DNA from: Guillardia theta CCMP2712
Lineage: Eukaryota; Cryptophyceae; Pyrenomonadales; Geminigeraceae
Reading direction: 5' to 3'
DNA length: 64,000 nucleotides
Assembly (NCBI RefSeq): GCF_000315625.1
Contig: NW_005434672.1
Span: 713,374-777,373, forward strand
This document shows positions 21,068-33,267 of the stretch, piece by piece. The notes beneath the pieces were generated by a model. It saw nothing but the letters and a program-made list of their open reading frames with translations, was not told where the DNA came from and ran no database searches. A program made the translations under genes and the position numbers. Within the stretch, counting starts at the first letter, position 1, and every line of letters begins with the position of its first letter.

Positions 21068-22726
21068 TCAATCGACAAACGAAGAAGTGGAGATGGTGTT
21101 CACCTCTTCATCAAACAGGAGCTGACCGTGCTTCGCATCCCCCATCACATACGCCTCGACACAAGAAGCTTCGGAGAGACCAGCAGCATGTTCGGCGATG
21201 TGGTGCAGGACTGCACTAGAGGGGACGATCTGATCTCTTTCAGACAGGCAGATGATGGAAGGGATCTTGTGCTTTTCGAGGTCCTGGGCCCAGAGGATGT
21301 TGCGGTACCACCAGAAGTTGCGACGAAGCGCATGGTTGAGGAAGAGCTCGGAGCCGATCAGGTCGGAGATGCTGCCCTCGCGCTCATGGCGGTAGAGGAA
21401 GTTGAAGAGAATGTCCCGAAGGTTGAGCATCATCACAACAGGGTCAATGAGGGCGACGCCAGCGACCCGGGAAGGAAGGTGATGGATCATCCATGATGTC
21501 ATCACCGTACCGTACGAGTGCCCGACGAAGAAAGCCTTGCTGATATCCCAGCGAGCGAAGATGCTCTCCATGCTCGCGACCTGCTCACTGATGCTCGGCA
21601 CGTTGGCCTCTAAGTTGCTGGACACAAACGGGATCTCAACGCACAGGATGGGGCAGTCAAGAGCGACGAGCTCGCGGAGCACGCTGACGTAGGTCACCAA
21701 CCCGACGCCAACGCCGTGAAAGAAGACGATGGGTGTTCGCTTCCTCCCCTCCAGGGACTTGGGAACGCGCATCCAATAGTCGAAGGCATCGGAGCCGAAT
21801 TTCTCAAAGCCCAGCATGCCGAGCTGAGAACTGCCGAGGGAACCGAGCAGAGACTGACAGACAGCATAGTAGAGGAGAGGTTTGTGCGTGAACTGCAGCG
21901 GCTCGATGTTGAATCGCATGCAAGGAAGAGGAGATTCGCCGGCTGAGCGAGGACGAAAGGAAGAACCAGTCCGCTCTTCGATCAGCTGTAAAACGTCCTC
22001 CAGCAGCCGCTTGCTCTCCTTCTCCAGGCGGTCTGGCGTGCTGCTGAAAGTTGCCCAGGCGAGAAAGTCGTGCATGTCCTCCCGGCGAATGCGCTCGAAA
22101 TCAGCACCGTAGAACCAGCCGGAGAGAAACTCGCGGGGTCCCTCAGCTCCAGTCATCAAGCACAGCTCCCACAGCTCTCTCACATCGCGCGACAAGGGCT
22201 CGGGAGCCTTCGGAGAATCCAGCAGTCGAGCCTGGACAGTCAGGTAAGAGGCGAAGACAAGCTCCGCCAGGACATGCGCGTAGGTTGGCAGCAGCGAGTG
22301 CGTTGCTGGCATCCAGCTGAGCGCGAGCGTCATGGTGGCGAGCCAGGGGATTGCCTCTAGCTTGAGATTGTCGATCTGGACCTGCAGCTGGGGTTGGGGC
22401 ATCCCAGAAGGGACCGTGGTGGTCGGGGTTTGCTGACGGAGGATGTCAGGATCGAAGCAAGAGGTCGGGGGCGAAGAAAGATGTGAGGTGACCTGATGTT
22501 CACTGTTAGAGCAGACCAAGCACAAGCACTGCCATACCGACAAAGGAGCTCGCAGTCGGCATGAAGTTGAACGCCGGACACCATTCAGCTTGAGTGAACC
22601 CGAGCCATGTACACGTGCATGCGTTTGGACATGAGCGAAGGCTGCTGGTGTGGAGGTTGCTCCTTGGATGATTTCAAGGGAGCAGATTAAAGCTCCAGCA
22701 AGTGCTGAAGTCCAGGTGGGTAGCAT
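21068..22726 (-). CDS. Alpha/beta hydrolase, probably plastid-targeted
   Basis: The C-terminal two thirds is a clear alpha/beta hydrolase: oxyanion loop FFHGVGVG, nucleophile elbow GHSYG, acid Asp in SERDQIV and the catalytic His in KHGQLLFD. Ahead of this lies a hydrophobic region (AIPWLATMTLALSWMPATH..) that may anchor it in a membrane. The N-terminus MLPTWTSALAGALICSLEII is a signal peptide followed by TPAAFAHV and an Arg/Ser-rich stretch, consistent with a bipartite plastid presequence. The ORF is open throughout, but I favour a 45-nt GT-AG intron at 22493-22537 (exons 21068-22492 and 22538-22726, 537 aa), since its size and phase match the other introns. The substrate is unknown. Confidence 0.8.
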   Translation of the reverse strand: MLPTWTSALAGALICSLEIIQGATSTPAAFAHVQTHARVHGSGSLKLNGVRRSTSCRLRAPLSVWQCLCLVCSNSEHQVTSHLSSPPTSCFDPDILRQQTPTTTVPSGMPQPQLQVQIDNLKLEAIPWLATMTLALSWMPATHSLLPTYAHVLAELVFASYLTVQARLLDSPKAPEPLSRDVRELWELCLMTGAEGPREFLSGWFYGADFERIRREDMHDFLAWATFSSTPDRLEKESKRLLEDVLQLIEERTGSSFRPRSAGESPLPCMRFNIEPLQFTHKPLLYYAVCQSLLGSLGSSQLGMLGFEKFGSDAFDYWMRVPKSLEGRKRTPIVFFHGVGVGLVTYVSVLRELVALDCPILCVEIPFVSSNLEANVPSISEQVASMESIFARWDISKAFFVGHSYGTVMTSWMIHHLPSRVAGVALIDPVVMMLNLRDILFNFLYRHEREGSISDLIGSELFLNHALRRNFWWYRNILWAQDLEKHKIPSIICLSERDQIVPSSAVLHHIAEHAAGLSEASCVEAYVMGDAKHGQLLFDEEVNTISTSSFVD

Positions 22727-23181
22727 GGTAGCAGCAGGGTTGGCTCACTATACAATATCACACATCCCGCTATCGGTCGTGCTACCTGAGACCCAATCTG
22801 AACCGAGGACGACTATGAAGGTGAGTAAGGAGAGGGAAAGTTCAAACAGAACAATGCCAAGGAGAATCTCACGTCCCTCCTGTTCTTCTTGTTTCTTCTC
22901 TCTACCTTCTTCTCTTCACTTCTCTCTACCTCCTTGTCTTGTCTTCACCAGTAGCCTCCTCCCTGTCTCCCTGTCTCCCTGAGGGGTTTATATGGTTGCA
23001 ACTAGAGCCTTATCAGGGGCAGAGTGTGAGTACTGGGATAAAGTTAGGGTAAGGGTAAAAATGAAGGGGTACTATCGACTGTAATTTCAGGGGTCATCAG
23101 GTATGCTTGGGGGTAGATGACAAAGAGGAGTGTAGGGTGGGTGCAGTGAGGAGAGAGGAGGGGGTGGGGGTGGGGGTCAAG
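22727..23181. other. Intergenic
   Basis: Upstream region of the hydrolase, with a CTTCTT/CTCCCTGT pyrimidine tract (22880-22980) and a GGGTAAGGGTAAA / GGGGTGGGGGTGGGGG cluster (23040-23175). No gene is supported. Confidence 0.5.
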
Positions 23182-24806
23182 TCAATTCATTGGGAAGGCC
23201 ATGTCCAAGATCAGGGAGGATACAAAGTCGTCGAGGAGCATGAGCGGAGAGTCAGCGCCAAGACGAGCATGCTGACCCATGCACACGGCGACATGGCACT
23301 CCAGCAGGCTCGACAGCAGCTGCTCGGCCAGCGCCCGACACTGTGGAGGCTCGTTCCGCAGGCCGAGCTGAATCTGTTGCAACCCCGCTATCAACCCGCT
23401 CAAACGAATCCGATGCTGGAACTCGGGCTGATCGTTGATGCTGAGGATGATGAGAAGCACTCGTTCCATGACGCTGTCAGAGAGGTGCCTGCCAGCATGT
23501 GAGACATGTCGAGGCCTCGGCTCATGCCACTGCTTACCCTGGCTGCCACTCTCGAAGCACTCTGGCTAATTTTTCGATCATTCCCAACTCTACCAGCCTT
23601 GCCTAAGAGGCTGGAAGTCAGAATAGGTCAGAACAAGCAACAACGCAGATCGCACTTGATTTTCCTTGATGGCAGACAGATGACTCATTGGAATAATTAC
23701 ACTGTACAAAGCAAAAAGAATACCACCCCATTTCAACCCGTTCAACGAGTGCCTGTCGAACAAGAGGTTAGCGACAGGAATCCACGTAGGAAGTGAGATA
23801 CCCCAGAATGTTCACAGCCATTTCCAGGTGATTCGGATACTTGGCTAATACTGGGGCACAAATCTCATACCCTCCCTTCGCTCCCATGATGTTCGCAATC
23901 GCCAAGACGGCGCGAGCAACCCGGGCCTCATATTTCTCTCCTCTTCCCTTCTCCGATAATATTGGAGTGAGCACCTCCTCAACTATCCTAGCATGAATAA
24001 GAGCTTGAGCTGCTTCGATCGATCTTGACATGCAATTCAACGCCGAGATTGCCGCATTTCGCGCTCCCACGTGCCTTCCATTCGCTACAGATCTGATGGC
24101 ATCAAGCATGCCTGATATTCATGTCAGAAATAAAATGTTCGTATTATCGCAGAATTCCAAGCCAGCAAATAAAAGAACCGGGGCAACAAGGAAGAAAGAG
24201 AGAAAATACCTGGAAATTGTACGATATGTATGGGTGTGTGTTGACTGAAAGCAGCGCAATTGTTGATGACCAGAGCAGCATCCTCTTGATTGTTTCCATC
24301 ATGTTCTTGAAGCAGCAGTCTTAGACATTCCAGGCAACCCGGCGCGTTGATGATCGCCATACAGATCTTTTCATTTTGGTACGCAAGCTCACTGAGAGCG
24401 CTGCAAGCTTGGTACCTTGCTTCTACTGATCCAGACCTGTTGAGGCGATCAAGGGCAGCACAAAGATGAACCAGTGATAAATTTAACCTTAAGATACTAC
24501 AGAGTGCATTGACTGCTCCTTGACGATCCATCTTCTCTTTGTTTTCCCTGTTATGCTTATCCGCAGCATGTGCTTTTTGAAAGAGGTATCTTGCTGCTCG
24601 AGCTGCAGTTGCATCATCACCCGTAGCCAACTGTTATTGAGCTCAGAAGAGAACGAAACACACAGAATGGACACAACAACCTGTCGCACACACTCGCTGA
24701 TGTCTTCTGCACCGTCACCAGGTTGTGCTAAGTCTTGCTCTGTCATCGACGCATGCAGCAAAGAATTTCCTAGTAAACATGTCATTGGGGATCTCATTCG
24801 ATTCAT
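23182..24806 (-). CDS. Armadillo-repeat protein
   Basis: Five exons (23182-23488, 23538-23602, 23786-24111, 24210-24630, 24681-24806), 414 aa, all phases closing. The protein consists of armadillo-type helical repeats: VEARYQACSALSELAYQNEK, AALVINNCAAFSQ, GARNAAISALNCMS, RVARAVLAIANI, LEMAVNILGYLTSY and LVELGMIEKLARVLREW. The second exon ends at the splice site within VQFP-G. The family is a generic protein-protein interaction scaffold, so a specific role cannot be given. The start ATG at 24806 is the first in the open frame, but an upstream exon cannot be excluded because residues 1-40 are not recognisably ARM. Confidence 0.8.
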
Positions 24807-26932
24807 TCAGCACAAAAGAAGACATAGCCTGCACAGGCATCAGCTTATTGTGCTCTAAGCACGCTGGCTCCTAAGATGAAGATGTTCATGTCGTGCAGAT
24901 GATCTGGGATTGAGTTCGCTGCTACTGCAGGGCCTCAAGCATCACCAATTTGCGAAAGCCATTATCTACGTGGTTCTTCTATAATTGGTGATTGCGCTAA
25001 TCATAGTCAACACCTGAGAGCATGTCTGTCGACTAATCAACCATCAAACTAGTTTGAATAAGTGAAACTCCTGTTGCGACCTTTCTGATGCAAGTAAGCC
25101 TACCAAAGGGTCAATGATTACGCGATGGGGCTACAAGGAATTGAGTTTCTAGCGCACCATTACCATCTGTCGCAGATGATCTCTGCCTAGTGGTCAGTGC
25201 CTCCCCTCCTCCCTCCTCCCCTCGACCATCAGCCTGCTGGCACAACATTGCAACTAATATGGGGGAATGGTTCCCGACGAGCAGGGTGGGGTGATACAAT
25301 GGAGATATGGGGGTGGGGTAGCTCATCCTCGGGGTCCCTTCACACAATCTTCGATGTCATAGGGGGTGGGGCAATGGATTCAGACAGGTAGGGTAGTAGA
25401 GTTGGATAAGGTTGGGGGTAGAGGAACAAGCATGGCCTTTCTTATCGAGGGGGTAGGGGTGGAAAAGGGGGTGGTAGAAGTGTACCAGGGGTCAAGGTCC
25501 CCCAATCCCTGGCAAAGGGCGTAAATGGGAGGGGAGTATCACCCACCCCCTGCCAAAATTTGTTGGAGTGTTGGAGGTGGTGGGCGAAAATGTACTTAGG
25601 TGCTCGTCCCAACAACAGCAGGAGAAAGGAGGGGTACCATAAAATTTACCACCCCACCATACTATCCCACCCACCCTCCAGTCGTCCTACGCCTGATCGT
25701 TACATGACGGTTTCCAAAGTTCGATGCGCGTCGCCGCCGGCGCCGGGGCCCGGGCCGCCAAGCGGCCGGGCTGGCGCTCCGACGGGCTGAGTCTTCAAGT
25801 TCCCAACTTGAGTTAAGTTCAACTTCCGGTTGGCACCGGCCGCCCGGGCCGCGCCGCCGGCCGGGCCCCGGGCACACTGCCACTGGCCTGCCACCGTCAG
25901 TGAGAGGCCGGGCCGGCGCCGGTCGCCCGGCCCGGCCGCCGGCGGGCCCGATCGGCCGCGTGCCACTCATACTACTTCGGAGGCTCCGGGGCCTAGCCGA
26001 TGATACGGTCTATCAGGCTCTCATGTACCAGTGTGTGCGGCTCCGATTCACTGAGTCCGAGTTATTTCCGACTACTCCGACTGGCATTTTTAACTTACTA
26101 CCTTGAACTTTGAGTAAAGTTATTTCAGCCTCATTTTTAACTTAACTTTGAGTAAATGTTCACACCACCTGTTGTCACTCGGATAAGACCCTACCCTCAT
26201 AAATAGCCATCCTTTTATCTGTGAGGTACCGGTACCAGGAAATTTACACGATCCGGTCATGAGGGCTCTGATATGATGGATCCCCCGCCGATTCGTGGCT
26301 CGGGGAGGGGTGGGTAGTCGATTAGTGGTACTGAGAAGTTCACTTGAAAGGCTGGGGTCGGGTGGGGGTGGGGGGTGGCGGGAACTTTGGTGGTTACAGT
26401 ACCACCGGTACTGGTGAGGGATGTGAGGCCATGGGGGTGGTCCATGGGGGCGAGATAGAATTTTTGACAGTGCGGCAAGATAAGAGTCAAATGGCAGGAC
26501 GAGGAGAGGGAGGGAGGGGAGAGCGGTGAGAGATAGGGAAAGGAGAGCTTCAAACTAGAGGAGGTGCCAGGGAAGGATTCTACGAGAGGGGACGGGTAGG
26601 AAGGGGACACTGGGGACCAAAGTGGGAGGGTAGGGTGCCTTGTGGAGTGCAGGTGGTAAGGCAAGATTGGCAGTAACTGCACAGAAGCAGAAGATGATGA
26701 GAAAACAAGATCATTGTAGAGAACGAACGACGACGAGGTAGATTGCGACCTGGATATTGATGCTAGGAAAAAGCAAACACAAACATTAAATCTCCCAGGG
26801 ATAAGCTAGGAACTTCTTAGAGTTAGAACTTCCGCAACAAGTTTTATCGGCAACACTCTTCGCTTGCTGTTCTGCAGCTGCCCCTGACTGACGATGGCAT
26901 GCTATTAAGATTGCGGCAGTTGTAGGAGTGCC
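24807..26932. other. Long intergenic region with GC patch and G-run clusters
   Basis: No gene is supported in about 2.1 kb. 25260-25500 and 26340-26440 are dominated by GGGGTGGGGTAG-type runs. 25640-25690 switches to C-runs (CCACCCCACC, CCCACCCACC). 25735-25990 is a very GC-rich patch (CCGCCGGCGCCGG, GGCCGCCCGGGCC) containing CAACTTGAGTTAAGTTCAACTT. 26090-26160 repeats ACTTTGAGTAAAG/TTTTTAACTTA words. A minus-strand ORF at 26257-26682 is only Pro/Ser low complexity. Confidence 0.55.
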
Positions 26933-29341
26933 ATGATTGCTGCAAGCTCTACAGTCGCCGCCTCTTCCCTTCTGAAACCTCCCAGCCAGCCAACCCCCAC
27001 CCACAATCGCACCTCTTCTCTCTCCGTAACTTCACCTCTGCAGACCTTTGCTGACTCTGAAAGCGATCTTGACACTCTGATCCCACAATCATCGAGGCTG
27101 TTCGAGCTCCAAGTGCACAAACTGCATCATAACGGAACATGGCAGAGCAGGACTCTGATTGCAAACACGGAGTGGCTGTATGTTTTGATCAACACAAAAC
27201 CTCCCCCAGAGAAGGCTGGACCATGCTTGATGACAAACATCAATCTACTCTCTGAAACGACACAAGAGAATCTACGTTTGTCGAAAGGATGGCTGTACTT
27301 CCTGCCAACGGAGCATATCGACGATGTCGATGTGAATGCAGCAACGAGAAGTTATGATGCAGACAAGGTGAAGGTGAAGATGGAGCGTGAGGATGGAGGT
27401 AAAGGCCTCCTCCTCAGTTGTGCTGGGGACACGCTTCGGATAGAGTTCAACAGCTTTGAGGAGGCGCTGGACTGGTCCGAGGCGCTGGAGCAGCATGGAG
27501 TCTACAGGTCAAAAGAGAAGCAGAGCATATCAGATCGAATACCATGGAAGGAGATGAGGGACGTCAGCCTGCTGGGAGACGTAGGGGTGAAACCGCAACA
27601 CCACACCACCAGCCTTCACTTCGCTAACGTCGCCTTCGCCCGGAGCTTTTTAGTGGAAGGTGACGCGAGTGGGAGGGGCTGAAGAGGCGCGAGGGCGGGG
27701 ACTCACCGTGACGCTTGCAGGCGAAAAGATGGACAGCATGCAGGCTCACCGCGAGCTTCGCTTTCAGTTCTCCACGGAGCCAGGAGGATACAACTCTGGG
27801 CGCACTTTCATCTTCAAGTGCGTCAACGCGGAGGAGGAGAGGAGCAAGGTCGAGACCCTAACAGAGACGGCGAAGAGGGAGAGGAAAGCCGCACAACGGC
27901 TGAACCAATGGACTCTGCTGCAGAAGAGGATGAAGAGGACGTACTCGTCTGTGCTCTGTCAGAGTTTCATCGCAATCCTCCTCATCCTCAACTTCCTCGT
28001 CAACATCATCGAGAAGCAGACCAACCCGGAGTCAAACTCAAGCGCTGCTGCTTTGTTCGACAACCTCGATATCTTCTTCACAGGTGACGAGAGCTGCTCC
28101 AGGCGCTACTGAGCTCCTTCCAGTGATCTTCACCGTCGAGCTGATCCTCAACATCTGCTCGAACTTCTTCTGGGACTTTGTGCTTGACGGATGGAACATC
28201 TTTGACTTCATTATCATCGTCATCTCCATCCTCCAGCTTGCCCTCTCTGCAATTCCAGCCGTCAGGTCGCTCAGAACTTTCAGGACTTTCAGGATCATTC
28301 GCATGTTCGGCAAACTGAAGCGACTAAGGACCATCATCAACGCCATCTTCGCCAGCATCCTCCCTGTCCTCCAGACTCTGGCGATCTGCCTTGTTGTTGT
28401 GGCTGGTGACCCTCCACTCCCTCCTCCTCCCCCCTCCCTCTACTCCGTGCGCTTCCCTCCCCTGCCTTCTCTCCCTCCCTTTTCTTTGCGCTTGCCCATG
28501 GGCCACCAGAGTTGTGACTCTTGTCAGTCTACTGCAGCCTCGGAGTTGAGTTCTTCCGCTCCGAGTCGCCACGAGACTTCGGTGAGGGAGGAGGAGATTG
28601 TCAAGAGGGAAGAGGAGGGTCGTGAGAAGGGGGAGGAGGGGCAGGAGCAGCACCTGATGTGTGACAGGAAATTTCTTCCGCGGGTTCTACACGCTCTTCG
28701 GGGTGGTCGCCTACGGCAAGTGGCCTGACGACACTCTCCCTGCCTTCCGCGCGGACGGGACGGTCGATGTCGGGACAGTAGCATTCATCTACAGCTACGT
28801 GCTCATCGTCGTCATCGTCTTGCTGCAGGTGCTCGTTGCCGTCCTGCTCGAGAACTTCTTCACAGCCGCGAGGAACGAGAAGGCGAAGATCTTCGAGGAG
28901 CACGACCAGTCGGAGATGCTGAAGCTGCAGAACCCACTCGACAGTCTGCTCGACACCTTGAGCATCCAGTTCTCAACGCAGGGAGACCTGGAGGAGAGGA
29001 TAGACATGCTCTTCCGCGTCTTCGACAAGGACCGAGGAGGGACGCTGACGTTCGAGGAGCTCTCTGAGGGGCTTCACCGCCTCTTCCCGCACAGCAACCG
29101 CCTCTCTGAGGACGACTTCATCACCTTCTCCGGGGGTCTGGCCGAGCTGTCGCCCGAGCAGTTCCGCCAGCAGCTCTGGAAGGAGCTCAAGTCGCACTGG
29201 CTGAAGAAGATTGCGAGCACAGCGATGATGTTCGATAGCGAGAAGGAGACTGAGATCCTCCTGACCACCGTCAAGATCCTCATGGTCATGGCCGAGTCCT
29301 CCTTCAACAACTTCCTCGTCGACACAAAAGAGGTTCGCCCC

Positions 29342-29389
<48 letters not shown>

Positions 29390-29725
29390 TACTTTCTTCC
29401 TCCCCTCACGTCCTCACACTCCCTCCTACCGCTTCATCTCTCTCCTGTCGTCTCCCCCATCAAGGTGCTTGTTGACATCTGATCTCATCAGAAACAGAGA
29501 TCGTCAGAGAATCTCGCAGACAGCGCCGAACCACAATTCTTGCGATCGTCTTCCTATGTGAACCTCTCGGTGCGAGAGGAACTCGCTGCTCTGCAGGATC
29601 AGATGTCCAAGAACGACGAGCATTACAGGAGTTCGCTTGACGACATTCATCGCAAGATAGAAGGTCTCACTGATCTCATCACCACCCGCCTCACACCTCT
29701 GACAACGGGAAGTTTTGTAGCATGA
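26933..29725 (+). CDS. One-domain voltage-gated cation channel with N-terminal PH-like region and EF-hand
   Basis: Five exons (26933-27659, 27721-28083, 28124-28405, 28668-29332, 29492-29725), 756 aa. The N-terminal ~330 residues resemble PH-like lipid-binding modules (LFELQVHKLHHNGTW, later RELRFQFSTEPGGYNSGRTF). A single six-helix channel unit follows: S1 FIAILLILNFLVNII, S2 FFTVIFTVELILNICSN, S3 GWNIFDFIIIVISIL, S4 VRSLRTFRTFRIIRMFGKLK with Arg/Lys every third residue, S5 SILPVLQTLAICLVVVA, pore FRGFYTLFGVVAYGKWPD and S6 YVLIVVIVLLQVLVAVL. After S6 is an EF-hand (DKDRGGTLTFEEL). A tetramer is expected, as for NaChBac/EukCat-type channels. Ion preference cannot be read with confidence; Ca2+ modulation through the EF-hand is inferred. 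Intron 4 carries a CCTG tetranucleotide repeat. Confidence 0.88.
29342..29389 (+). repeat. (CCTG)n microsatellite inside an intron
   Basis: About eleven consecutive CCTG units lie just inside the fourth intron (29333-29491) of the channel gene, shortly after the donor site. Confidence 0.95.
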
Positions 29726-29856
29726 GACTCAACTAGGTAGTTACAAACAATTATGAAACAAACATGCACACCATCGCCCTCATTCGCTCCTCCCTCTCTC
29801 CCTCTCTCTCTCTCTCCCTCCCTCCCTCTCCCTATCTCATCCCCCTCCCCTCTCTC

Positions 29857-30982
29857 TCACCGCGCTCGATCCCCCTCCCTCGTCACCCCGAAGTAGGTCG
29901 CATAACCGTCTCGCCCAGGAAACTTCACCTCGTACTTCACCATCTCCACTGCTGGCTCGACGTGTTGGACGGGCATGGGGCTCTCCTTGCGGAGGCCGTA
30001 GAGAACGTCGCAGATGCGGAGGATGAGCGGATGCTGCTGAGTAGCGACGAACTCACTGAGGGGCATCCAGCGGCAATCACTGATCTCCTCCTCGTCCGCT
30101 GAGATCTCCAGCGTCTTCGGCACCAGCCTGCACACGACGTAGAGGTCGGACTTGCCCCATGTGAGACCATGTCGGTTCCAGAAGCAGAGGACGGAGGCAA
30201 AGTCGCAAGCTATCCCTGTCTCCTCGAACACTTCCCTGCATGCTCCTTCTTCGAAGGACTCTCCGAGGTCTAGCATGCCTCCCGGAAGCTTCCAGACCGG
30301 CGAGCTGGTCCGAGTTCTGTTCCCCGTGTACTCTTTCACGACCAGCAGCTCCCCCTTATCATTGAGAACAAAACCTGCACAGCCCACCTGATGGGTGGCA
30401 AAGTCTGGCACCTTGTCCTCCTCCCCCTCTCTCAGCCACAGCTTCAGCACCACATAGTCGTCCTTGGCATGGTGGAAGGTGAAGCCCTCGTTCGTGTTTG
30501 CGACAGCAGCAAAGCTCGACAGGGCGATGGGCAACTGGAGCCAGCATGACTTCATCTGCTCTGACTTGAGATGGCTCACGGTTGACCTCAGTCGAAGGGC
30601 AAACTGCTCCTGGGACAGGCACAAGTCTCGCAAGGAGCCTTCACGGAAATCGACCAACGCTCCCATGTAAGGCAGCTGCGACCATGGCAGGTGCGCCTCT
30701 GACGGGGCAGCAGACGTGGACATAGCCGTGCCAACTATGCCCCCTCTCAGTGCTCGGAAAGTCGAGGAGCTCCGAGTGCTGCCGATAGTCCTGCAGCGCA
30801 TGCGTCAGTGGCGCCCAACATGTACAGGCCAAGTCAAACCTGGGAGGAACGCCGCTCCGGCGAATGGAGCTGAGGCAGGAGGGTGACTTGAGCATGAAGG
30901 ACATGGAAATGAAGGCTGAGTTCTTCGATGCTCCTGACAGCGACTGAGCCATAGCCATCGCCATCGCCGCCGCTACCCCCAT
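29857..30982 (-). CDS. Nudix hydrolase, NUDT6/plant NUDX-like
   Basis: Two exons, 30840-30982 and 29857-30790 (49-nt GT-AG intron, split Arg codon), 358 aa. The Nudix box GGMLDLGESFEEGACREVFEETGI-like run is complete: the G-x5-E-x7-REV-x-EE-x-G pattern starts at the GGML. The preceding helical half (MGALVDFREGSLRDLCLSQ, SFAAVANTNEGFTFHHAKDDYVVL) is the N-terminal fold seen in NUDT6 and plant NUDX2/6/7-type proteins, which hydrolyse ADP-ribose, NADH or related nucleoside diphosphates. The first exon (MGVAAAMAMAMAQSLSG...) is Ala/Met/Ser-rich and may be an organelle presequence. 3' end lies 131 bp from that of the channel gene (convergent). Confidence 0.9.
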
Positions 30983-32397
30983 GGCAGTTCTGACTCATAA
31001 AGCCTCAGTCCCGGGGGCCCCGTGCCCACCGTCCCAACCGGGCCCGACGCCGGTCCGCCGCCGGCGGGGGCCAGATAACTTCAGTCAGTGAAAGCCCAGG
31101 GCCGGATGTGGCCCTCATCCCCTCAGGTTCCCTTGAGACTTCCGAAGTTCCGGGACTCATCATGATATCTGCATGCTACTACCCCACGAGCTCAGGCTTT
31201 GGAACCCACCCCACCCCACCCCACCCCACCCCCCGCCCTCCAACTTGATCCGATCCTGGCGGCATTCATCATGGCATGCCGCACTGTGACGATGGCTCCG
31301 TAGCACGGTACCCTTCAAGGCACTGATACCATACCCACCCCCCCGCCCCACCCCCACTCCTCGGTCAGGTACCACCGACTCCCGGAGAATTCTCGGACCG
31401 GACCCCCACCCCCCTGAGGTTAGGCCGTTCAGGATTCGACTTGAGCTCAGGCCATTTTGGGCCGCTGAGGCTGAGCCACCCTACCCCCTTTACCCCCTGA
31501 TACTCCTGCGGAATCCTGGGGGTACAACTCGGATGTTTTTGGCGACCCGACATTCGCAGTTCTGGCCGCACTACTTGTAATGCCGCAGCACCCGTGACCC
31601 CACTACCCCCACCCCCCATTCCGGCTACCACCCCCATGACTGAGGCTAAAGCCTACCTGACCTGTTGCGAATACCGTAGTACCCCCGCCGCTGACATTGA
31701 ATTTGAAGTGGGAGTACCCCTTCTCGATCAGTCTTTATCACCGGTGTGGTCGAGTCACTACCCGTCACTGATATGACCATAAGCACCCCAAGTGGTAGCC
31801 GGCATACCCCCTCGCGAAGCAGATATACCACCCCTACTTGTTTCTAGATACTCCACAATCATGTCACTACCGGTCTGAGTTTCAACCACCCCCATTCCTA
31901 AAGGAAGCTTGAGGGGTGGTGATTTGGTGCTGAACCTTGTCGTCATGTCGGAGCCGCGGGGGATGCCGGGGGGCAGGAGGAGGTAGCGGTGTTTGATGCC
32001 ATGGTAGCAGGAGAGAAGGAGTAGCACACGCAGTGATGAGAAGAAGAAGGAAGGAAGGTTGCAGCAAACAACCAAGTGCCAGCGTTTAGACCTCTGGGTT
32101 GTAGGTGACAATACCTCACCAAAATAAAAGCACGTTGGATATCGCTGTTGGTTTTGTTGTAGCGAATCAAGAGAGAAGAAGGAGAGAGAAACAATGATAA
32201 AAACAAATGGACAAGAAATGAAAAAGCTTCACGCAATTCTAACAGAGTAAATATTTCACAAGGATGACTTATTGTTTGTAGGAGCAAGTAAATCACTGGT
32301 GCCCACTTTACAAGGTTTCGGATCATAGGTCATCAAAGTCAAAGTCTCGGCGTTGTCACAAAGCGAGAGCACAAGAAGGTGTGACGCAGTTGAGGCG
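30983..32397. other. Intergenic with GC patch and C-run clusters
   Basis: 31010-31100 is a GC-rich patch (CCGGGGGCCCCGTGCC, CGCCGCCGGCGGGG). 31200-31640 has (CCCCA)n and CCACCCCCCCG runs, here C-rich on the plus strand. 31670-31860 has spaced TACCCC and GTACCCC runs. 31900-32240 is ordinary sequence upstream of the PDZ gene; no gene is supported. Minus-strand ORFs here look like chance translations. Confidence 0.55.
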
Positions 32398-33248
32398 ATG
32401 GAAGCGATCAAAGATAGCAAGGAACCGCTTGACTTCTGGTCGTGGTGGAACGACTTAATGTCATGCGGGTGTGGAGGGAGAGCAGGAGAGACCAAGTTCA
32501 CTCCTCCTAGCGTCTCCACCAGCAAGATGGATTTCAACACTCTGCAACCCAACAGAGGTTCCGTCGGCTTGATCCTTCAGAAACGCAACAACGAGTATGC
32601 AAACTTGGATGTCTCGTTGTGTCATTCGAAGATTAACTTGTTCCCTAGCCATGGCGGAATGCGAGTGGTTGCGATTGCAGCAGATGGTGACCGAGTCTCT
32701 TGTTTGTCGCCTGATTGACTTCATGGTACAGGGCCGGCAAGGAGGTGCGGGGTGATCAAGACAGGCATGCTCGTGGTACTCGCGTCCCCCGCTCTTATGT
32801 TGTGCATGACGTGGAGGGCGCAGAATGTCATCGATGGGACGCCCGTCGCAGACCTGACAGAAGACGAGGCACGTCATTCTCCTTGCTCGCGAGTTGAGGT
32901 TGACTGGTTGCGTCTCTCAGGCCGTCAGAAAAATGTTGGGGGTCGAGGGAACGACATTGAATCTCAGCCTACTAGACGAGGTGACTCGTCCCTCCTTCCC
33001 CCTTGCCCCTCTTGCACTCCCTTCTCTCCTCCTGGTCCTGGTCTTGGTCGCCATGCCTTACAACTGCTCGACCACATTCCCCAGTACCCCCCCTCCCTGG
33101 AGCTTCTTTTCGATGCTCGAGTCTCCTCACACTCTGTTAGACTACTGGGCAGTTCTTCGACGTCTCGTTGGTTCGCGAGGTCTTGACTTCTGGCGCTCGC
33201 TTCTCTTTCCCGGGCATGTCGCGCTCGGGCAGAAACATTCGGATTTAG
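32398..33248 (+). CDS. Small single-PDZ-domain protein
   Basis: Five exons (32398-32686, 32732-32775, 32824-32868, 32921-32980, 33153-33248), 177 aa. The joined exons give a clean PDZ fold: VGLILQKRNN, MRVVAIAADGPARRCGVIKT, GMLVNVIDGTPVADLTEDEA, VRKMLGVEGTTLNLSLLDE and FFDVSLVREVL. The third intron (32869-32920) must be of the GC-AG type, because only that splice joins DLTEDE to AVRKML in frame and restores the PDZ consensus. The 48-nt second intron has no in-frame stop. PDZ domains bind C-terminal peptides; no other domain is seen. The stop codon lies 19 bp from the stop of the opposite-strand PDZ/CBM48 gene. Confidence 0.75.
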
Positions 33249-33267
33249 TCACGGACTTTATGAAGCT

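Noticed and set aside
26257-26682. 141-codon Pro/Ser/His ORF on the minus strand
   Set aside because: Translation of a G-run/purine-rich intergenic tract without domain or splice partner.
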